From Aristolochia californica (Eukaryota; Streptophyta; Magnoliopsida; Piperales; Aristolochiaceae): DNA of 64,000 nt. A program made the translations under genes and the position numbers. Where the stretch lies: positions 9,083,955-9,147,954 of the forward strand of contig JARWKL010000012.1 in the NCBI GenBank assembly GCA_029961685.1. The letters are read 5' to 3'. The notes beneath the pieces were generated by a model that worked only from the letters and a program-made list of their open reading frames with translations, searched no databases and was not told where the DNA came from. Below, one piece after another: positions 20,710 through 32,574 of this stretch (its first letter is position 1; every line of letters starts with the position of its first letter).

Positions 20710-21825
20710 AATCCCTTCCAACATGAGATAACAGCATGTATTTAAAAAAAATAAAAATCCTTGCACCAATGCATGAACCTTCATTAGTTCAAAAAATATA
20801 AAAGAAAACAATTGAACTATGATATCAACCTTCAATCTTCAACATATGTAAATATAGCCTTTCAATTATTAAATAACATGGAAACATCAAAGAAATAGCA
20901 AGGCTTCATTCATCAAACAAAGAACCAAAAATCCACAATCTTTATCAGTCTAAAAACTGATCTCTTTAAACAAAGATAGCATGGATTAAATACACCAATA
21001 TTAACCAAGATGTGGCTAATATATAAGATGTAGTAACTCAAAATTTTCTAATCAAAACATTCTTAATAAACCTTCATCTTTCTGATATGTACAGCAGCAT
21101 TCATCTCATGGAAAAAAAGAGAAGAAAAAACTTATCTTTGTGCTCCAAAAGAGGTTCAAAATCAAACCTAGATCAATACATCAACTTCCTCCGATAGAGT
21201 TGATAAAAACTTTATTAACCAGTATCATAATTTTGGAATCCCAAACCTGGGTCTGATACTATCTTAAATTTAGGATCCCATGATAGGTACTCGGCCAAGA
21301 GGGTGATAGAGGAGAGGAAGAAGAAGAAGAGGAGAATAAAAAGAGAGGAAGAGCTTAGAGAAGAGAGGGATGGCTAAGGAGATGGTGAGAGAGAGAGAGA
21401 GAGAGAGTTTGAGAGAAAAGTGTAAGGATCAATGTGAGAGAGAAGAAAGGAGACTTAATGATCTACCCCTTGCCTTGATTCTCTATTTATGGTTGATGAA
21501 GGAAGGTTATAACGATTACAAAGCCCTTAGGGCTTCAATATCTCTAAAGGAAAAGACGTAAGTAGACATGCATCATCTTCTCTAATTACACCCTTGTTTC
21601 ATTCTTATGAGAAGGATAGTAATTTACACCCTTTGCAACCTCTTTGACGTGGGGAAGGTATTTACCTTAATGCCCCTTTGAGATGTCTTCCAAAAAACAT
21701 GAACAAAATAGGTACACCAAAAAACCCTCAAAGGAAGTGAAAATGGCTCATCACCAGAAAAGAGATGAGAGCATGGTGTCGTAATACCAAGTACCGAAGA
21801 AGGTAACCTGTTAAAACACCATGGC
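20710..21825 (-). repeat. Tandem unit 2: leader + LTR + copia integrase scrap
   Basis: Second copy of the 1.1-kb unit: leader 20710-21248, primer-binding-site-like TAGTATCAGAC (21249-21261), LTR 21262-21699, integrase scrap 21700-21825 (NRLPSSVLG, then SLPLRVFW-TYFVHV). The junction FVHV/LTR is identical to unit 1, so it predates the duplication. Confidence 0.72.
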
Positions 21826-22900
21826 AGCCTCTTTAATAGAAAGAAAAAATAAATCAGCCATAATAAAAGATACTTGGACTATTATAGAAACATTCATCAC
21901 ATTGGATGAGCATTGTATTTTAGTGCCATCTTCCAACATGACTGAAAACACTAAAATTTGAAAGACGAAAGGCCTAGGTTTTTCACAACCTTGACACATA
22001 AATTTTGTATGTGCTACCATCATCAACTAATATGCATATCTATGTTCTTTAACCTCACCTTCAAGTTGTACAATTCAAGGATGGAGTGCCCTAAAGAGAT
22101 TTTTAAAGGATACTTCAAAGCTTGATTCTTATCCTCTAAAATATCGGTTTGATGAATACTCTGACTCCTCTTCAAGAAGGTGCATCTGAAGTATTTTTCA
22201 CCTATAACGTGTAATAAATTTCCCATCTCAATTAAAACATAAACCCTTGTTTCCTCTCTTATCTATCTAATCAAGTGTGTCTTTTGATGACTCTCCTGTG
22301 GGAAAGATCGTCAATTGATGACGCGTTGTTGGTTGTTGGTGGAGTAGTGGATTGTGATGTCTGGAAAGGAGGACATATATGTCAAGGCCATAGGAGTAAC
22401 AACTTTTCTTCCTGAACTCTGGCATGATAAATAGCTTCAAAAAGGCTTTTAGGGTACTTCGGCTACCAAATCAGGCCTAAGTACTCCAATTAAACTCCCA
22501 ACGGGATGTATTTGAGTCATTGAACTCTTATCTACAATTATTTGAAACTCATCTTGATACTCCTTTACCGAGTCCATCTACTTGAGCTTGGCCAGTAGTG
22601 AGATCGTGGCCAGTAGTGAATCAAAATTTTGATACTGAGTTGGTTCAAAATGAACCAAAATGGCTTGCACAAACGCTTACCAAGAGACAAGAGGATTGGA
22701 CTTGGTGTTTCGAGCATCGAATTCCAAGTGAAAAGATGCTAGCAGTACCTTTTGATCTTCATCAGTCCTATGGAATGCAAATTACTATTCAACAATGTAA
22801 TCCCAATTAATTGGGTCATCCTTGGCTTTGTACTTGGTGAAATCAAGCCTTGCCATCCTTGGTTGTAAGGAATTAAGGCAAGGGGGAAGGTGGTTGGGTA
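21826..22900 (-). pseudogene. Ty3/gypsy gag-protease fragment, decayed
   Basis: Minus strand from about 22850: MARLDFTKYKAKDDPINWDYIVE resembles the start of the gypsy capsid-like region (RLDFP-F-G-DP--W). Near 22400-22470 a segment LRPDLVAE-P-K.F-AIYHA-VQEE fits gag. At 21811-22026 VAHTKFMCQGCEKPRPFVFQ and later ADLFFL resemble the protease region. Many stops; only a fossil. Confidence 0.55.
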
Positions 22901-22901
22901 G

Positions 22902-23285
22902 TGTTGAAGATGCCAATAATAAAGATTCTAAGGTGAGTCTCATAAGGAGATCTCATAGTTGAAGCAAAACAAAATAAAGAAGGAAGGCAAGTAAACTCCA
23001 CATCATGCACGTGTAAGAATAGGAAGACTCTCTCTTTATTCTTTAGGATTACTTTTCTTATTATGGGTCGTTGATTATTAGATTTAGTGAGATAATATTG
23101 GGTGTAATCGGAGACTTTGGGAAAGTATTTTCAGCATAAATCATTGTATTCTACTATAAAATGATTATGTAAGAGAGCAAGGCATATATAACACTGTCAT
23201 AATTTCGTCTCTCTTCTCTCCTTTACCTTTAGCCTTTCTTCTTTCCCTACTCCCATTTTTGTCTTCGGAGTTTGCATTATTATAC
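22902..23285 (+). repeat. Putative degenerate LTR
   Basis: Begins tgttgaagatg and holds a TATA (ctactataaaa, 23151-23161) in a context like the LTR at 25228-25658 (TATA, then a transcript-start-like stretch). It precedes sequence homologous to the internal region of that family. No clear primer-binding site is visible. Confidence 0.35.
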
Positions 23286-23289
23286 ACGA

Positions 23290-23580
23290 ATTTAATATTA
23301 CAAATTATATATCTCCAGGAAGATTTTGAGGCTACTTTCCAACTCAAAAATAATTCTACAAGGAGAAATAGACGTCTAAACCATCAAAGGTTAGGTAGTA
23401 GGAAAAATTCTAGTAGCAAAAACTTAATGTTTTTGAGACATTTGATTCCATCAAGAATGAGAATTTATATAGAGAACTATATCTTAAGAAAAATATTTGT
23501 GAGTCCATTTTCTAAGCCAATAAATTATATCTCAATCCGATCTTTCTATAGAGAGATATCAATATAATAAAAATCAAATC
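23290..23580 (+). mobile_element. Fragment of the LARD-type internal region
   Basis: Aligns at moderate similarity with 25845-26120: the blocks tactttcca, aatcgata/aatagacg, caaaggt, agaattatat and ggagatat(t/c) occur in the same order. Both copies happen to be open for about 100 codons on the plus strand. I see no known protein domain. Confidence 0.5.
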
Positions 23581-24175
23581 TCATGCTAAAAGCTTGTGGC
23601 ATGCTGAAATCAAAATTTTAAGCCGGTTTTTCTTTTTCTTTTGAGTTTCTAATCTTGGTTTGGTCAAGTTTACTTTTGTTTTCAAACTATATTCAAATGT
23701 TTACCAATGTGAGTATTGTTCTTTCCCTGAGAGTTTCTAATTTTTATCTCACATTACATGAGTTTCTCTCTCCTACTTACGTGAGTTTAGTTTCCTTTTT
23801 TACAATGTCTGAAATTTCTAGATTATAAATTATTGTTTCCTCATTCTAAATTAAAAATATATTTTTTACTAAACATCCCTTATTATATAGCTTCTTTCTT
23901 GAAATTTATCTTTCCAAATTGCTCAAGTTGTGTGAATAAGTAAATGCCTTACATGAGAATTCTACTTTGGAAGCTTTTTGTTATTATGTCCCTTCTCAAA
24001 AAAATTCACATTGGATTTTTTTATGTTTCCTCAATCATACATGTTCATAGGGGAATTATTTTTTATCTCCTCTTTGAGTCGAACCTGATCATTTTTTATC
24101 CATTTATTGATCTAAAACTGCCTTCTTATTTGGAAGTATGAAGAGTTTTATTGTGCACCTCCTCCCATTTGAAGT
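23581..24175. other. AT-rich, no gene seen
   Basis: Short open frames only (for example 23944-24141); no recognisable domain. Confidence 0.4.
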
Positions 24176-24575
24176 ATGAGAGTTGCTATCTTTTTATTCA
24201 GACCCTTAATTTCTGAAATTACTTTCTTTAATTTATTTTTAAAATCACTTTCGTGCAATGCCTATGGACCCACTATCTATAAAGAGAAAGAGTGTGCCCA
24301 ACAACCGGTTGAAACCAATTTCTTTATTCTTTTTACCCAAGTGATATTTTTAACCTTTAGTTCTTCAAATGTGGTGTCTTTAAGTTCCCTAAACTCATTT
24401 ATGGTTGTTACTTTGGGCATTCATTCCGTAGGTAGACTTCTAAAAAATTGGTCCACATTTTGATTTTTAATGTAGGTGGATCTAGGATTGCTAGTTTACT
24501 CAAGATTTCATTGAATCTTTTACACATATTTTTTATTTCCTCGGTTTCATCTTGAAGTTTTTCTATTCACAACAT
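24176..24575 (-). pseudogene. Copia gag (UBN2-like) relic
   Basis: Minus-strand translation contains KNMCKRFNEILSKLAIL and, in shifted frames, NEFRELKDTTFEELKVK, the order and spacing of UBN2 gag proteins (a region around ERF, then the EAKDL-T-T-EEL box). Interrupted by the LTR at 24580 on its upstream side. Confidence 0.42.
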
Positions 24576-24579
24576 ATTC

Positions 24580-25062
24580 TGTTAAATTGTGCAACCTAAT
24601 TAACGCCCTATGCTGAGTCAGTTCGCAGATCGACCTTCGCGATAAGGTTGTCGTGGGGATAGGAGGGGGGCCCCCTCCCTCTCAGGTGTCGCCCGATCCA
24701 TGATATATTAACTTTTGTGTCATTAAGGGTAGTTTGAAAATTTTACTCTTGTATCGTGGTTGCCCTAATTTTCTCTTTATAATCAAGGGCCGCCGCTATT
24801 AGGGTTTTATCATCATGGAAAAGGACTTTGAATTTCAACCCCCAAGACGTTAGAAAAAGACATATGTAAGTGTGCAATTTCTCTTGTAAACTATTTCATC
24901 TTCATAGTAGATTACTGCAATGGTGAGAAAGACAAGACATAGTCTTACCTTGAGGCAAACCTATATAAATCTTGTTGTCTTTTTCGTGCTTGCTTTTCCT
25001 TTCTTCCACGATTATTATTATTTCTCTCATTAGTTTGGAATTAGTGCATCTAATTCATAACA
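24580..25062 (+). repeat. Solo LTR, family C (copy a)
   Basis: tgttaaattgtgcaacc...tcataaca; homologous to the LTRs of the copia elements at 36258 and 57305 (common blocks: cctaattaacgccct, gtaaggttgtcgtgggg, tcattaagggtagtttg, cttgaggc-aacct). It contains the family's attattattatt box before the end. The flanking five bases do not match. Confidence 0.8.
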
Positions 25063-25227
25063 TTATAAACTATTTGTTCTTCATAGAGGATTACTGAAAC
25101 AGCAGAAGACAGGACGTAGTCTCACTTTGAGGCGAAACTATATAAATCTTGTTGTCTTTTTCTTGCTTGCTTTTTCCTTCTTTTGTGTTTATTATTAGTA
25201 CTCTCGTTAGTTTGGAATTAGGGCATC
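25063..25227 (+). repeat. Partial second family C LTR (3' part)
   Basis: Repeats the last ~165 bp of the LTR (aaactattt, ggattactg, cagtctcactttgaggcg, cttgttgtctttttc, gtttggaattagggcatc). It is cut at 25227 by the LTR of the following element, whose insertion site was gcatc. Confidence 0.75.
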
Positions 25228-25658
25228 TGTTGGAAGACAGGACCAAGCCCATACGACCAAGGAAGGCCCACATATCCAAGAGTGTTAGATGATGGGCCCA
25301 AGCCCATAAGATATGGACCCACCATGATCACACGAGCTGGTGGGGCCCACCATGACCACGTGAGGTGACATGATGAGTCTTACACAATAAGAAGTCTTAT
25401 AGAGCTAAAATTATTATGGAAGCAAGTCTCATAGAAGAGTTTCAGTTTAAAGGTGTTTTAATCATGTTAGTTTTCTATTTATATTGGGTTATTTAATTAT
25501 GCTAGGACTTATCTTTAAGTGTTAGAGTTTGGGTGTAATTGGGACAAATGTAGTTTAATTGTAATTGGACTCTACTACCTTCCTCTATTATAAATAGAGG
25601 TTCATGTACTCTGATTACATAAGTCAATGAATTATTTCTCTTTTCCATAAACTCAACA
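25228..25658 (+). repeat. 5' LTR of the LARD-type element
   Basis: 431 bp, tgttgg...ctcaaca. Two GGNCCCAC motifs (25315-25322, 25343-25350), a G-box CACGTG (25356-25361) and a TATA (attataaatagag, about 25587-25599). The stretch from tcatagaagag to the TATA box is clearly related to the LTR of the copia at 13415. Confidence 0.82.
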
Positions 25659-27163
25659 TGGTATTAGAGCAGGTTCTGCGATTTGACTTGGTCAACCCAG
25701 AGAGATAGTGTGATCCTTTTCAGATCTACTATCTCTAGCAGTTTAGGTTCATATTTATCTTTTCTTTTCTTCTCTTTTTAGTCCCTATATCCGTTGTGTG
25801 CTTTTCATTTTCACCTCTATATTGAGCTTTTCATATTGCATATTATATATTTATAGAAATATATTCGAGTCTACTTTCCAAGGAAAAATGTTTTTTTTTT
25901 TTTTGCAATCGGAGTTATCTACAAAGGGAAATCGATATTTGAAGCAGCAAAGGTCAGATTTCAAAAGAGGTTCGAGCAGCAGCAGCAGAAAGCTTCAACT
26001 TCTAAGCTATTTGAACGAGACTTTATATGAAGAATTATATATCAAAATAAATATCTATAATTCTATTTTCTTACCTATTCAACAAATTCTTGATCTGAGT
26101 TTTTTATAAGGAGATATTGATCTTGGCAGAGTCAATGGTTATACTGGCAAAAGGATAAAGAATACGTAGTTCGGCCAGATTATAGTGACCAAAATCTATC
26201 AGATTATATATCTCAATAGAAGTATATTTTATGAAGTTAAGCTATACTTGGATGAAAGGTATTTAAGTCTATTTTCATAAGGAGAAAGTTTCATATCAAT
26301 CAGATCTATATTAAAGGATATATTTGCATTGGAAGAATCAAAGGTCATGTTGGTATCCTAGTGCACTGAAAAATCCGAATTTAAGCCGAATTATTTCATG
26401 TGTCTTTATTACTCTTAATGACTTTAATCATTTACCAGTTATCTACTTCTATACTACTGCAAATTTTCTACATCTATGTTATTTGGTTCAAGCTAGGATC
26501 ACTGCCATTACCTCCCGGCTTGACGGGGAAAAGTAGAAGAACAAGTACAGGAAAGAGAAAAGAAAATTGAAGACCAAGAATCCTGTCTTGCAATAATAAC
26601 TGTGGTAATTATTGGTGATACCTGACTTGGCTCTACTCGATGCTATTTCTATGGCTGGATTATTATTTTGAAGTATTCACAACATATTCCTTAGTCAACA
26701 TATTATTTGGTGCACATACTTGCATCGAATTATTTCATGGGTTCTTTTGCAATGATTTTTATTATTTTGGTTCGTGTTATATGGGCCCATGCTTATTTTT
26801 AGTTGTCAATATTGTGTCTCTTTGGATGAGATATTATTATTAAATAAGTGGTGACCTCAACATCCTATCTTCCTCTTTACCCATTACCCATTGGTTATTT
26901 GGCAGTCTTTCTCCTACCATCCTTTATTTGACTCTCACATACCTCTTTAGGCCAACCTTTTGTGTGTCGCTTCAGTTGGGAGTTTAAGTCCATACATATA
27001 TAAATATGGGTGTTTTAAGTCCATTGAGACTTTTTTATATATATACCCGTGGGTCTTTTATCACCATCTTGTGAATGACAGGCATTACCCACTTATCATG
27101 TTTGAGAGTCGGTGCCCTACTTGGGACACCGTGATGGAGGTGCTTATTACTACATATATGTTA

Positions 27164-27191
27164 CCCCCCCCCCCCCCCCCCCCCCCCCCCC
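27164..27191. repeat. 28-base C run beside the assembly gap
   Basis: The homologous place in the element at 51568 (near 52406-52411, other strand) has only six. Expansion, polymerase slippage or assembly artefact; it directly precedes the gap. Confidence 0.8.
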
Positions 27192-27227
27192 TTTTATTGG
27201 CCTTTATTACACCTACCACTTGAGAGT

Positions 27228-27327
27228 NNNNNNNNNNNNNNNNNNNNNNNNNNNNNNNNNNNNNNNNNNNNNNNNNNNNNNNNNNNNNNNNNNNNNNNNN
27301 NNNNNNNNNNNNNNNNNNNNNNNNNNN
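27228..27327. other. Assembly gap (100 N)
   Basis: Exactly 100 N, the usual placeholder for a gap of unknown size. Sequence on the two sides belongs to different elements. Confidence 0.98.
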
Positions 27328-27809
27328 ACAAGTACCCACAAAAAGAACTCTTAATCCAAAAGAATAGTAGGTAAAGTGCAACTAGTGCATGCCAAGTGGC
27401 CTCATACTCCCCAATTAGGGGACAAATAAAGGAACCACAATTGAACACATCACCATCAGCCCTCAATTCACCCAATTTCACCAACAATAAAAATAAATCA
27501 ATCACAAAGACCAACAATTAGGGCTGACGCAAGCACAAAGAGGCAATGATGCAGGCAAAAGATAGGGACATAGGTGTGGATTTAGCAAAATATCCACAAG
27601 TATACTTCAAGGGGCAGTAAAATCATAGTAACTGCTTAATTAGCAATAGGAACAGTCAACCAAATAGTTATGGCAGTAAAAGAAGAGGAATGATCTAAGT
27701 TTACTCAACCAAGAGAAGAATTGCTTGAAGAACCTTTTGCAAGAATCTAAAGCTTGTAGAAGGAACAAGAAACTGGCTAAAGAACCTCCCAAGATCGAAT
27801 TCTATTGTT
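27328..27809 (-). other. Non-coding leader of a minus-strand LTR element
   Basis: Lies downstream (minus strand) of the primer-binding site at 27810-27818. No coding frame recognised. Cut by the gap on its far side. Confidence 0.4.
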
Positions 27810-28104
27810 TTGATACCATGTAAAATTATGAAATTGAGATTAAAGGAGAAAAAGTAGAAGAAATAAAGGAGAAGAGAGAGAGGAAGCAGCAGGAGGCTGC
27901 ACAATTGAGGGCTCAGGATTCGAGCCCTCTCTCTTTCATTAAATTACTTAAGCGAGGGTTTATATGAAAAGACAGAATTGCCCCTCATTACAATATCTCC
28001 CATAACTATCCACATAGAAGGCAGAAATAAATTAAAATTGATACATAGAATTTGTTATGAAGACCAAGTTACTCCAACCTTTATAAGAAATGACCAAAAT
28101 ATCA
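27810..28104 (-). repeat. Degenerate LTR with primer-binding site
   Basis: On the minus strand the sequence ends ...AATTTTACA followed by TGGTATCAA (27810-27818), the pattern of an LTR end plus tRNA-Met site. A TATA-like complement (tttatatg, 27959-27966) lies inside. The outer LTR end near 28104 is uncertain; copia coding sequence on the other strand begins there. Confidence 0.5.
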
Positions 28105-29206
28105 CTATATGTGAGGTTTAACAAAATCAATTTATGGAGAATCCTAGAAAGTCTCACTTCCTTGCTACACAATGAATTTTGAAGTATTTGAAAGGAGCTC
28201 CAAGTTTGGGACTTTTATATAAGTCTCATGGGAACATTGATATTAAAGAATACTCAAATGTTGATTATACTGTTAAGTTGTGGAGCCTAATCAACGCCCT
28301 ACGCTGAGTTGGTACGCGGATCGACCTTCGCGGTAAGGTCGTCGTGGGGGTTGGAAGGGTGTGGGAAGCCCTCCTCCTAGGGGTGTGGGGGCCACAATAT
28401 ATTAACTATTGTTTCATTAGGGGCAGTTTGAGAATTTTACTCTTGTATCACGGTTGCCCTAGTTCCCTCTTTTTGGGGTATCGCTATTAGGGTTTGATTA
28501 TCCGTGGAGCATCAGTTGCTTCCAAGAGAGGTTAGAGAAAACAACACCTGTAAGTGTGTATAATCTTTCTTGTAAACTATTTCATCTTCATAGTGGATTA
28601 CTGTAGCGGCAGAAGACAAGACGTAGTCTCACCTTGAGGCGAACTTGTATTAATCTTGTTTGTTCTCATGCTTGTTTTTCCTTTCTTCGGCAATTATTAT
28701 TATTACTCTCATTAGTTTGGAATTAGGGCGTCTAATTCCTAACATATATAAGGTCAAAACTTGACAAGAAGTCTTCTTCAGAATATCATACATTTGTAGG
28801 TAGCAACTTTGTGAGCAGGAGAACCACAAAGCAAACAGCAATTGCATGATTAAGTATCGAAGCAAAGTACAAAACCATGCCTCATACAATTGCAAAGCTT
28901 ATGTGGGTTATAACTCTCCTTGTGGAGTTAGGAATTAACATTAAAGGACCTATGATGATGGGATATGATATCAAGTTGATAACTCCACAGCAAACAACCT
29001 AGTATTTCGAGAGAGGATAAAACATAAAAAAGTGGATTGTCACTTTATTTGGGATGCAGTGATGAGCGAAAATATTGCTACTCCATATGTTTAGTCAAAA
29101 GATCAACTTAGTGATGTCTTTGCAAAATCCCTAGGAAAATGTGAGTTTAAAATAATATGTAACAAGTTGGGCCTTCATGATATATAAGGTCCAGCTTGGG
29201 GGGTAG
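28105..29206 (+). pseudogene. Old copia RT/RNase H fragment, split by a solo LTR
   Basis: Left part (28105-28270): NQFMENPRKSHFLAT, ILKYLKGAPSLGLLYKSHGN-DIKEYSNVDY, the RT/RNase H junction. Right part (28745-29200): SKLDKKSSSEYHTF, RRTTKQTAIA, LSIEAKYKTM, WVITLLVELGI, DVFAKSLG, KLGLHDI. Removing 28271-28744 joins DY to the next segment. The end runs into a polypurine tract (cttggggggtag) and an LTR. Confidence 0.75.
28271..28744 (+). repeat. Solo LTR, family C (copy b), inside a copia RNase H
   Basis: tgttaagttgtggagcc...ttcctaaca, 474 bp. The flanking five bases are tatac (28266-28270) and tatat (28745-28749), a target duplication with one C-to-T change. The coding relic reads on across it. 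Confidence 0.85.
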
Positions 29207-29435
29207 TGTTTGAGTTCAAGGGTATTATTGTGCTTTTATCCTCTAAGTTATATAGTCCTGTTGAAGTGATAGGATGTGGTATATTTTCTTTCAGTCATTT
29301 TGCTGTTTTAATTAGCTTTATATGTAAAGTATTATATGCAAAGTAGTTCTAGAGGGGCAACTGGTCCTTTAATGTAATTTTCACTTAAGCAGCATTATAA
29401 AATAGGGGTTAGGAGTCAATTTCTGACTCCTGACA
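29207..29435 (+). repeat. 3' LTR of the old copia fragment
   Basis: 229 bp, tgtttgag...ctcctgaca, directly after the polypurine tract at 29195-29206. The bases after its end, tggtattg, look like a weak primer-binding site, so it may once have been part of a tandem. Confidence 0.6.
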
Positions 29436-32400
29436 TGGTATTGTCTCTAGCACCTATCTTCTTCTCTCATTGTCTATTTTGCTTATCTTTTCTTTGTTTC
29501 TTCCTCAATCTTCTCCTTTTCTTCTCCTTTTCTTCTCCTTTTTCTTCTTCAAGAGCTCTTTGTACAGATTTTACCAAGACCCTTACCCTTTTGTCTCTAA
29601 TGAGGAATGAGGATTTCTTGGACAGAAAACTAACAGGTAGGATAGAATTGGGCTTGAGTGGGTGGATAAGAAAGGAACTCAAGTAAATAGGGTGGAATGG
29701 CTCATTAAGGGATGTGGGACTTGTGGAGACTCTTTAGGGACTTGAGCTATAATCATACTGAACTTTGAATTATAATATAGGGAATGACGGCTCTTGAGGG
29801 GATGGAGGTGGGTAGCTTAAATAGGTTGTCAATCTCCCCTCCTAGAATAATCGACCAAGTCTAAGTAGGACATGGGTGAATGGATAGTGAATAGGTGTAG
29901 GGAAGACTACAGACACCTACTATAATTCAGGCTATAGTATTGGGGACAGGTGGCTGGGGGGGAAGGCTAATAATGGAAAAAATGGAAGACAGTTCCAAGG
30001 ACTTAACCTTGCCAACAGTCGTCATCCTCGAGGAAGCAGATGAGTTGACAAGACTCCATACACTGATAAACAACCTATTTGATTGAGAGCTAGCCACCTA
30101 AAGACCTTTGTAAACAAAGTAAAGATGCATGGGGTTAACCGGAGCTACAAAAACAATACTATTGATAAGTGATGATTACAATGCTTACAAAGCTCCCTAT
30201 TTATAGACTGGAACTTCTAAAATTTCTCCTATGCGGGACTAAGAGCTAGATGTCCCCTTTCTTGGGCACCGAGCAAGCAATGGATTCTTCTAGATTTTCT
30301 GCTTGGCCCCCTTATGGAGAATTCTTCTTGACAATTTTGCCCCTTGGCTGAGTTGGCACCCTTGCTAAGAATTCTTTGGACATTCTTGTCTTACTTGGCT
30401 GGAGCCACCTTTTAGAGAATTCTCTTGGACTCTTTTGCCCACAGATGAGCTTGTTCCTCTACTTCTAGATTCTTCTTGAGCTAGCGCCAATTTTCTACCA
30501 CTTTTTAACAGTTTTGCTCTGCCTTGGCATCACTTGTCTCCTCCTCCTTACTGGCTTTCTGCTCCACCTTGGACTCCTTTATTTGATATAAATAACAACC
30601 TTATGACTTCTAAATTATGACTCGATTCAACTAGGCATACGTAGGAGCTTGATTTTCCTATTCTCTCATCCACCTCTCGAGATCAACATGACCTCTCTTT
30701 ACATACATTAATTGGGGTTTGTAACAAAGTTGTCCAATTGGGGTTGGATTATTTCAGTGTGAGGAAGGGATAGGGCAGGTTACTAGTGGTAATGCAAGTT
30801 TTTTTTCTTTTTAGTTGATGGAGCACCATTATTTCTCTTACCTTTTGCTGACTATAGTTTCTTAGTGTATTTTTCTCTTGCACTACCTATTTCTAGTTAC
30901 AAAACAGCACCTGAAAACTCAAGTTCCTCCCTAGGAACTTGAAAACTAAGAAATTCCTGAAGTTGAGAAAATAAAGCTTGGTCATTCATATGTCAGCCTT
31001 GTCCATCAACTATATTATTTTTCGTGGTGTTGCATGGCCAACTTGATTGAGATAACAATTTGCTACATGTTGCTCTAACATGCTTGAAAACAACGAAATA
31101 ATACCTTTCAAATTTTATTTTATTTTTTTGCAGAATGCCTTTCAAACTTTTATTGAAGGTGCTCTCATGTACAAAAAGCAGCTGAACTAAGAAAAGCAAA
31201 CTATATCATACTCGAATAAGAAAGTAAAGTATGTGGCATACAAAATATCTAAGAACAGAAAAGAGATTATGCCTTGCACTATTTGAAGAGAAGGAAAAAA
31301 AAAATCATTTCAAAAAAAGAAACAGAGAAGGAAAAAAAAAAAAAAAAAAGATCATGTCTCATAGACACACTAAATGGAATTCACTCTCAACTCTCACAAT
31401 ACTATAACATAAATAAAAAAAACTATTATCAGGACCAAGAAAAAGTACACAAGTATGGCCACCGACAACTTTCAGACACATAAAAAGCAAGAGATTACTA
31501 CATAATCATGTTTGATAGTTGCCAACTAATCTCTATATAATTAAATTTACAGAAGGAAGCTCATAAAATCAAAGAACTGCAATCTCCAGGAAAATCAGTT
31601 CAAACTGTATCCAGCACATTATTATTACATGATAATGATTGTCAATCCAATGAGCACCCATGGCTTTGTTTTCCTATTTGCTCATCATTTCTGTCTTAAT
31701 AATGAGTAAAATTGCTATTTTTCCAAGTTGAATGAAATTGTTATTTTTCAATTCTGGTCACTCATTCTCTATCTTAATAAAATCCTTAACTATCAAACAA
31801 TGAGGAATGTTGGTCATGATGTTTCATTCCAAACAAAAATAGGAAAATAGTTGCAATAAGGATGAAGATTGGAGAAATCTACAATGGCTTAGCCAATTCA
31901 ATTGCCCATCTAGCCCACAAACAACATCATAACAGACTGATCAAAATTAAATGAGAAAATTGAAATGCAAGTGGCAACTTAAAATGCAAGATGAGTTTTA
32001 TTCGTTATAACATTGAATATCTCAGATGGTTGTAAACTCTATTAGGCTTGACCTAAGAGCTCTAAAGTCAAAGTCTAATCCCAGATCTCATAAGAATGCG
32101 TATCTACTGTTACACGAGAACATAACCAAAATATCCTCTTCTATACCCATTAATGTCTCATCTCTCATTTCAAGCATTGCCTGTCTAAATGATTCCCTAC
32201 TTCATAATGTTAATTGAGCAAAACACCCTTCTCGTCATTTTTTTTCTCTATAAAATAATGATGTGACCGTAACTTCGAGATTGCGAATAAATCAATTGAA
32301 TCAACAACGGTATCCTTGAACCCACGGTTTCAACGGAAAAATTAAAAGAAGCAACTCCATACGAGCCTATAAAAATCCGTCCAACATTCATTCGTTACTA

Positions 32401-32574
32401 GTAACACCGCAGGGAAATTCAGTTAGAAAACGATCATAGTTCATGTTCACGAGAAAGAGAGAAAAGGTAATCAATCGAACAACTTGTAGAAAAGTTAAAA
32501 TATAAGTAAGGAAAAACATAAACGAAAATTTATGAAGCAAATAACCGAAGAAGGGAAAAGAAAGAGCAAACCAC
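29436..32574. other. Long anonymous stretch; probably includes eIF4E intron 1
   Basis: No domain recognised in six frames. 29480-29560 is pyrimidine rich; 30192-30206 on the minus strand has a TATA-like tataaataggg; 31285-31349 has A-runs. If the eIF4E exon at 32575 belongs to a live gene, the part next to it is its first intron, starting gtggtttgc at 32574 on the minus strand. Confidence 0.4.

Larger units (their letters stand above)
25228..27227 (+). mobile_element. Non-coding LTR retrotransposon (LARD-type), 5' part
   Basis: 5' LTR 25228-25658 followed by the primer-binding site TGGTATTAGAGC (25659-25670) and about 1.55 kb of internal sequence up to the assembly gap. The internal part has no gag or pol. 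It is homologous, in opposite orientation, to 52380-53300 of the complete element at 51568-55055 (for example the frame around WLDYYFEV at 26640 and at 52710). The 3' part is lost in or beyond the gap. Confidence 0.78.

Noticed and set aside
27085..27517. ORFs running through the N gap
   Set aside because: The open frame exists only because the Ns are translated as unknown residues.
29436..29447. Primer-binding site after the LTR at 29207
   Set aside because: tggtattgtctc matches tRNA-Met only in the first six or seven bases, and the sequence after it shows no gag; left as a remark only.
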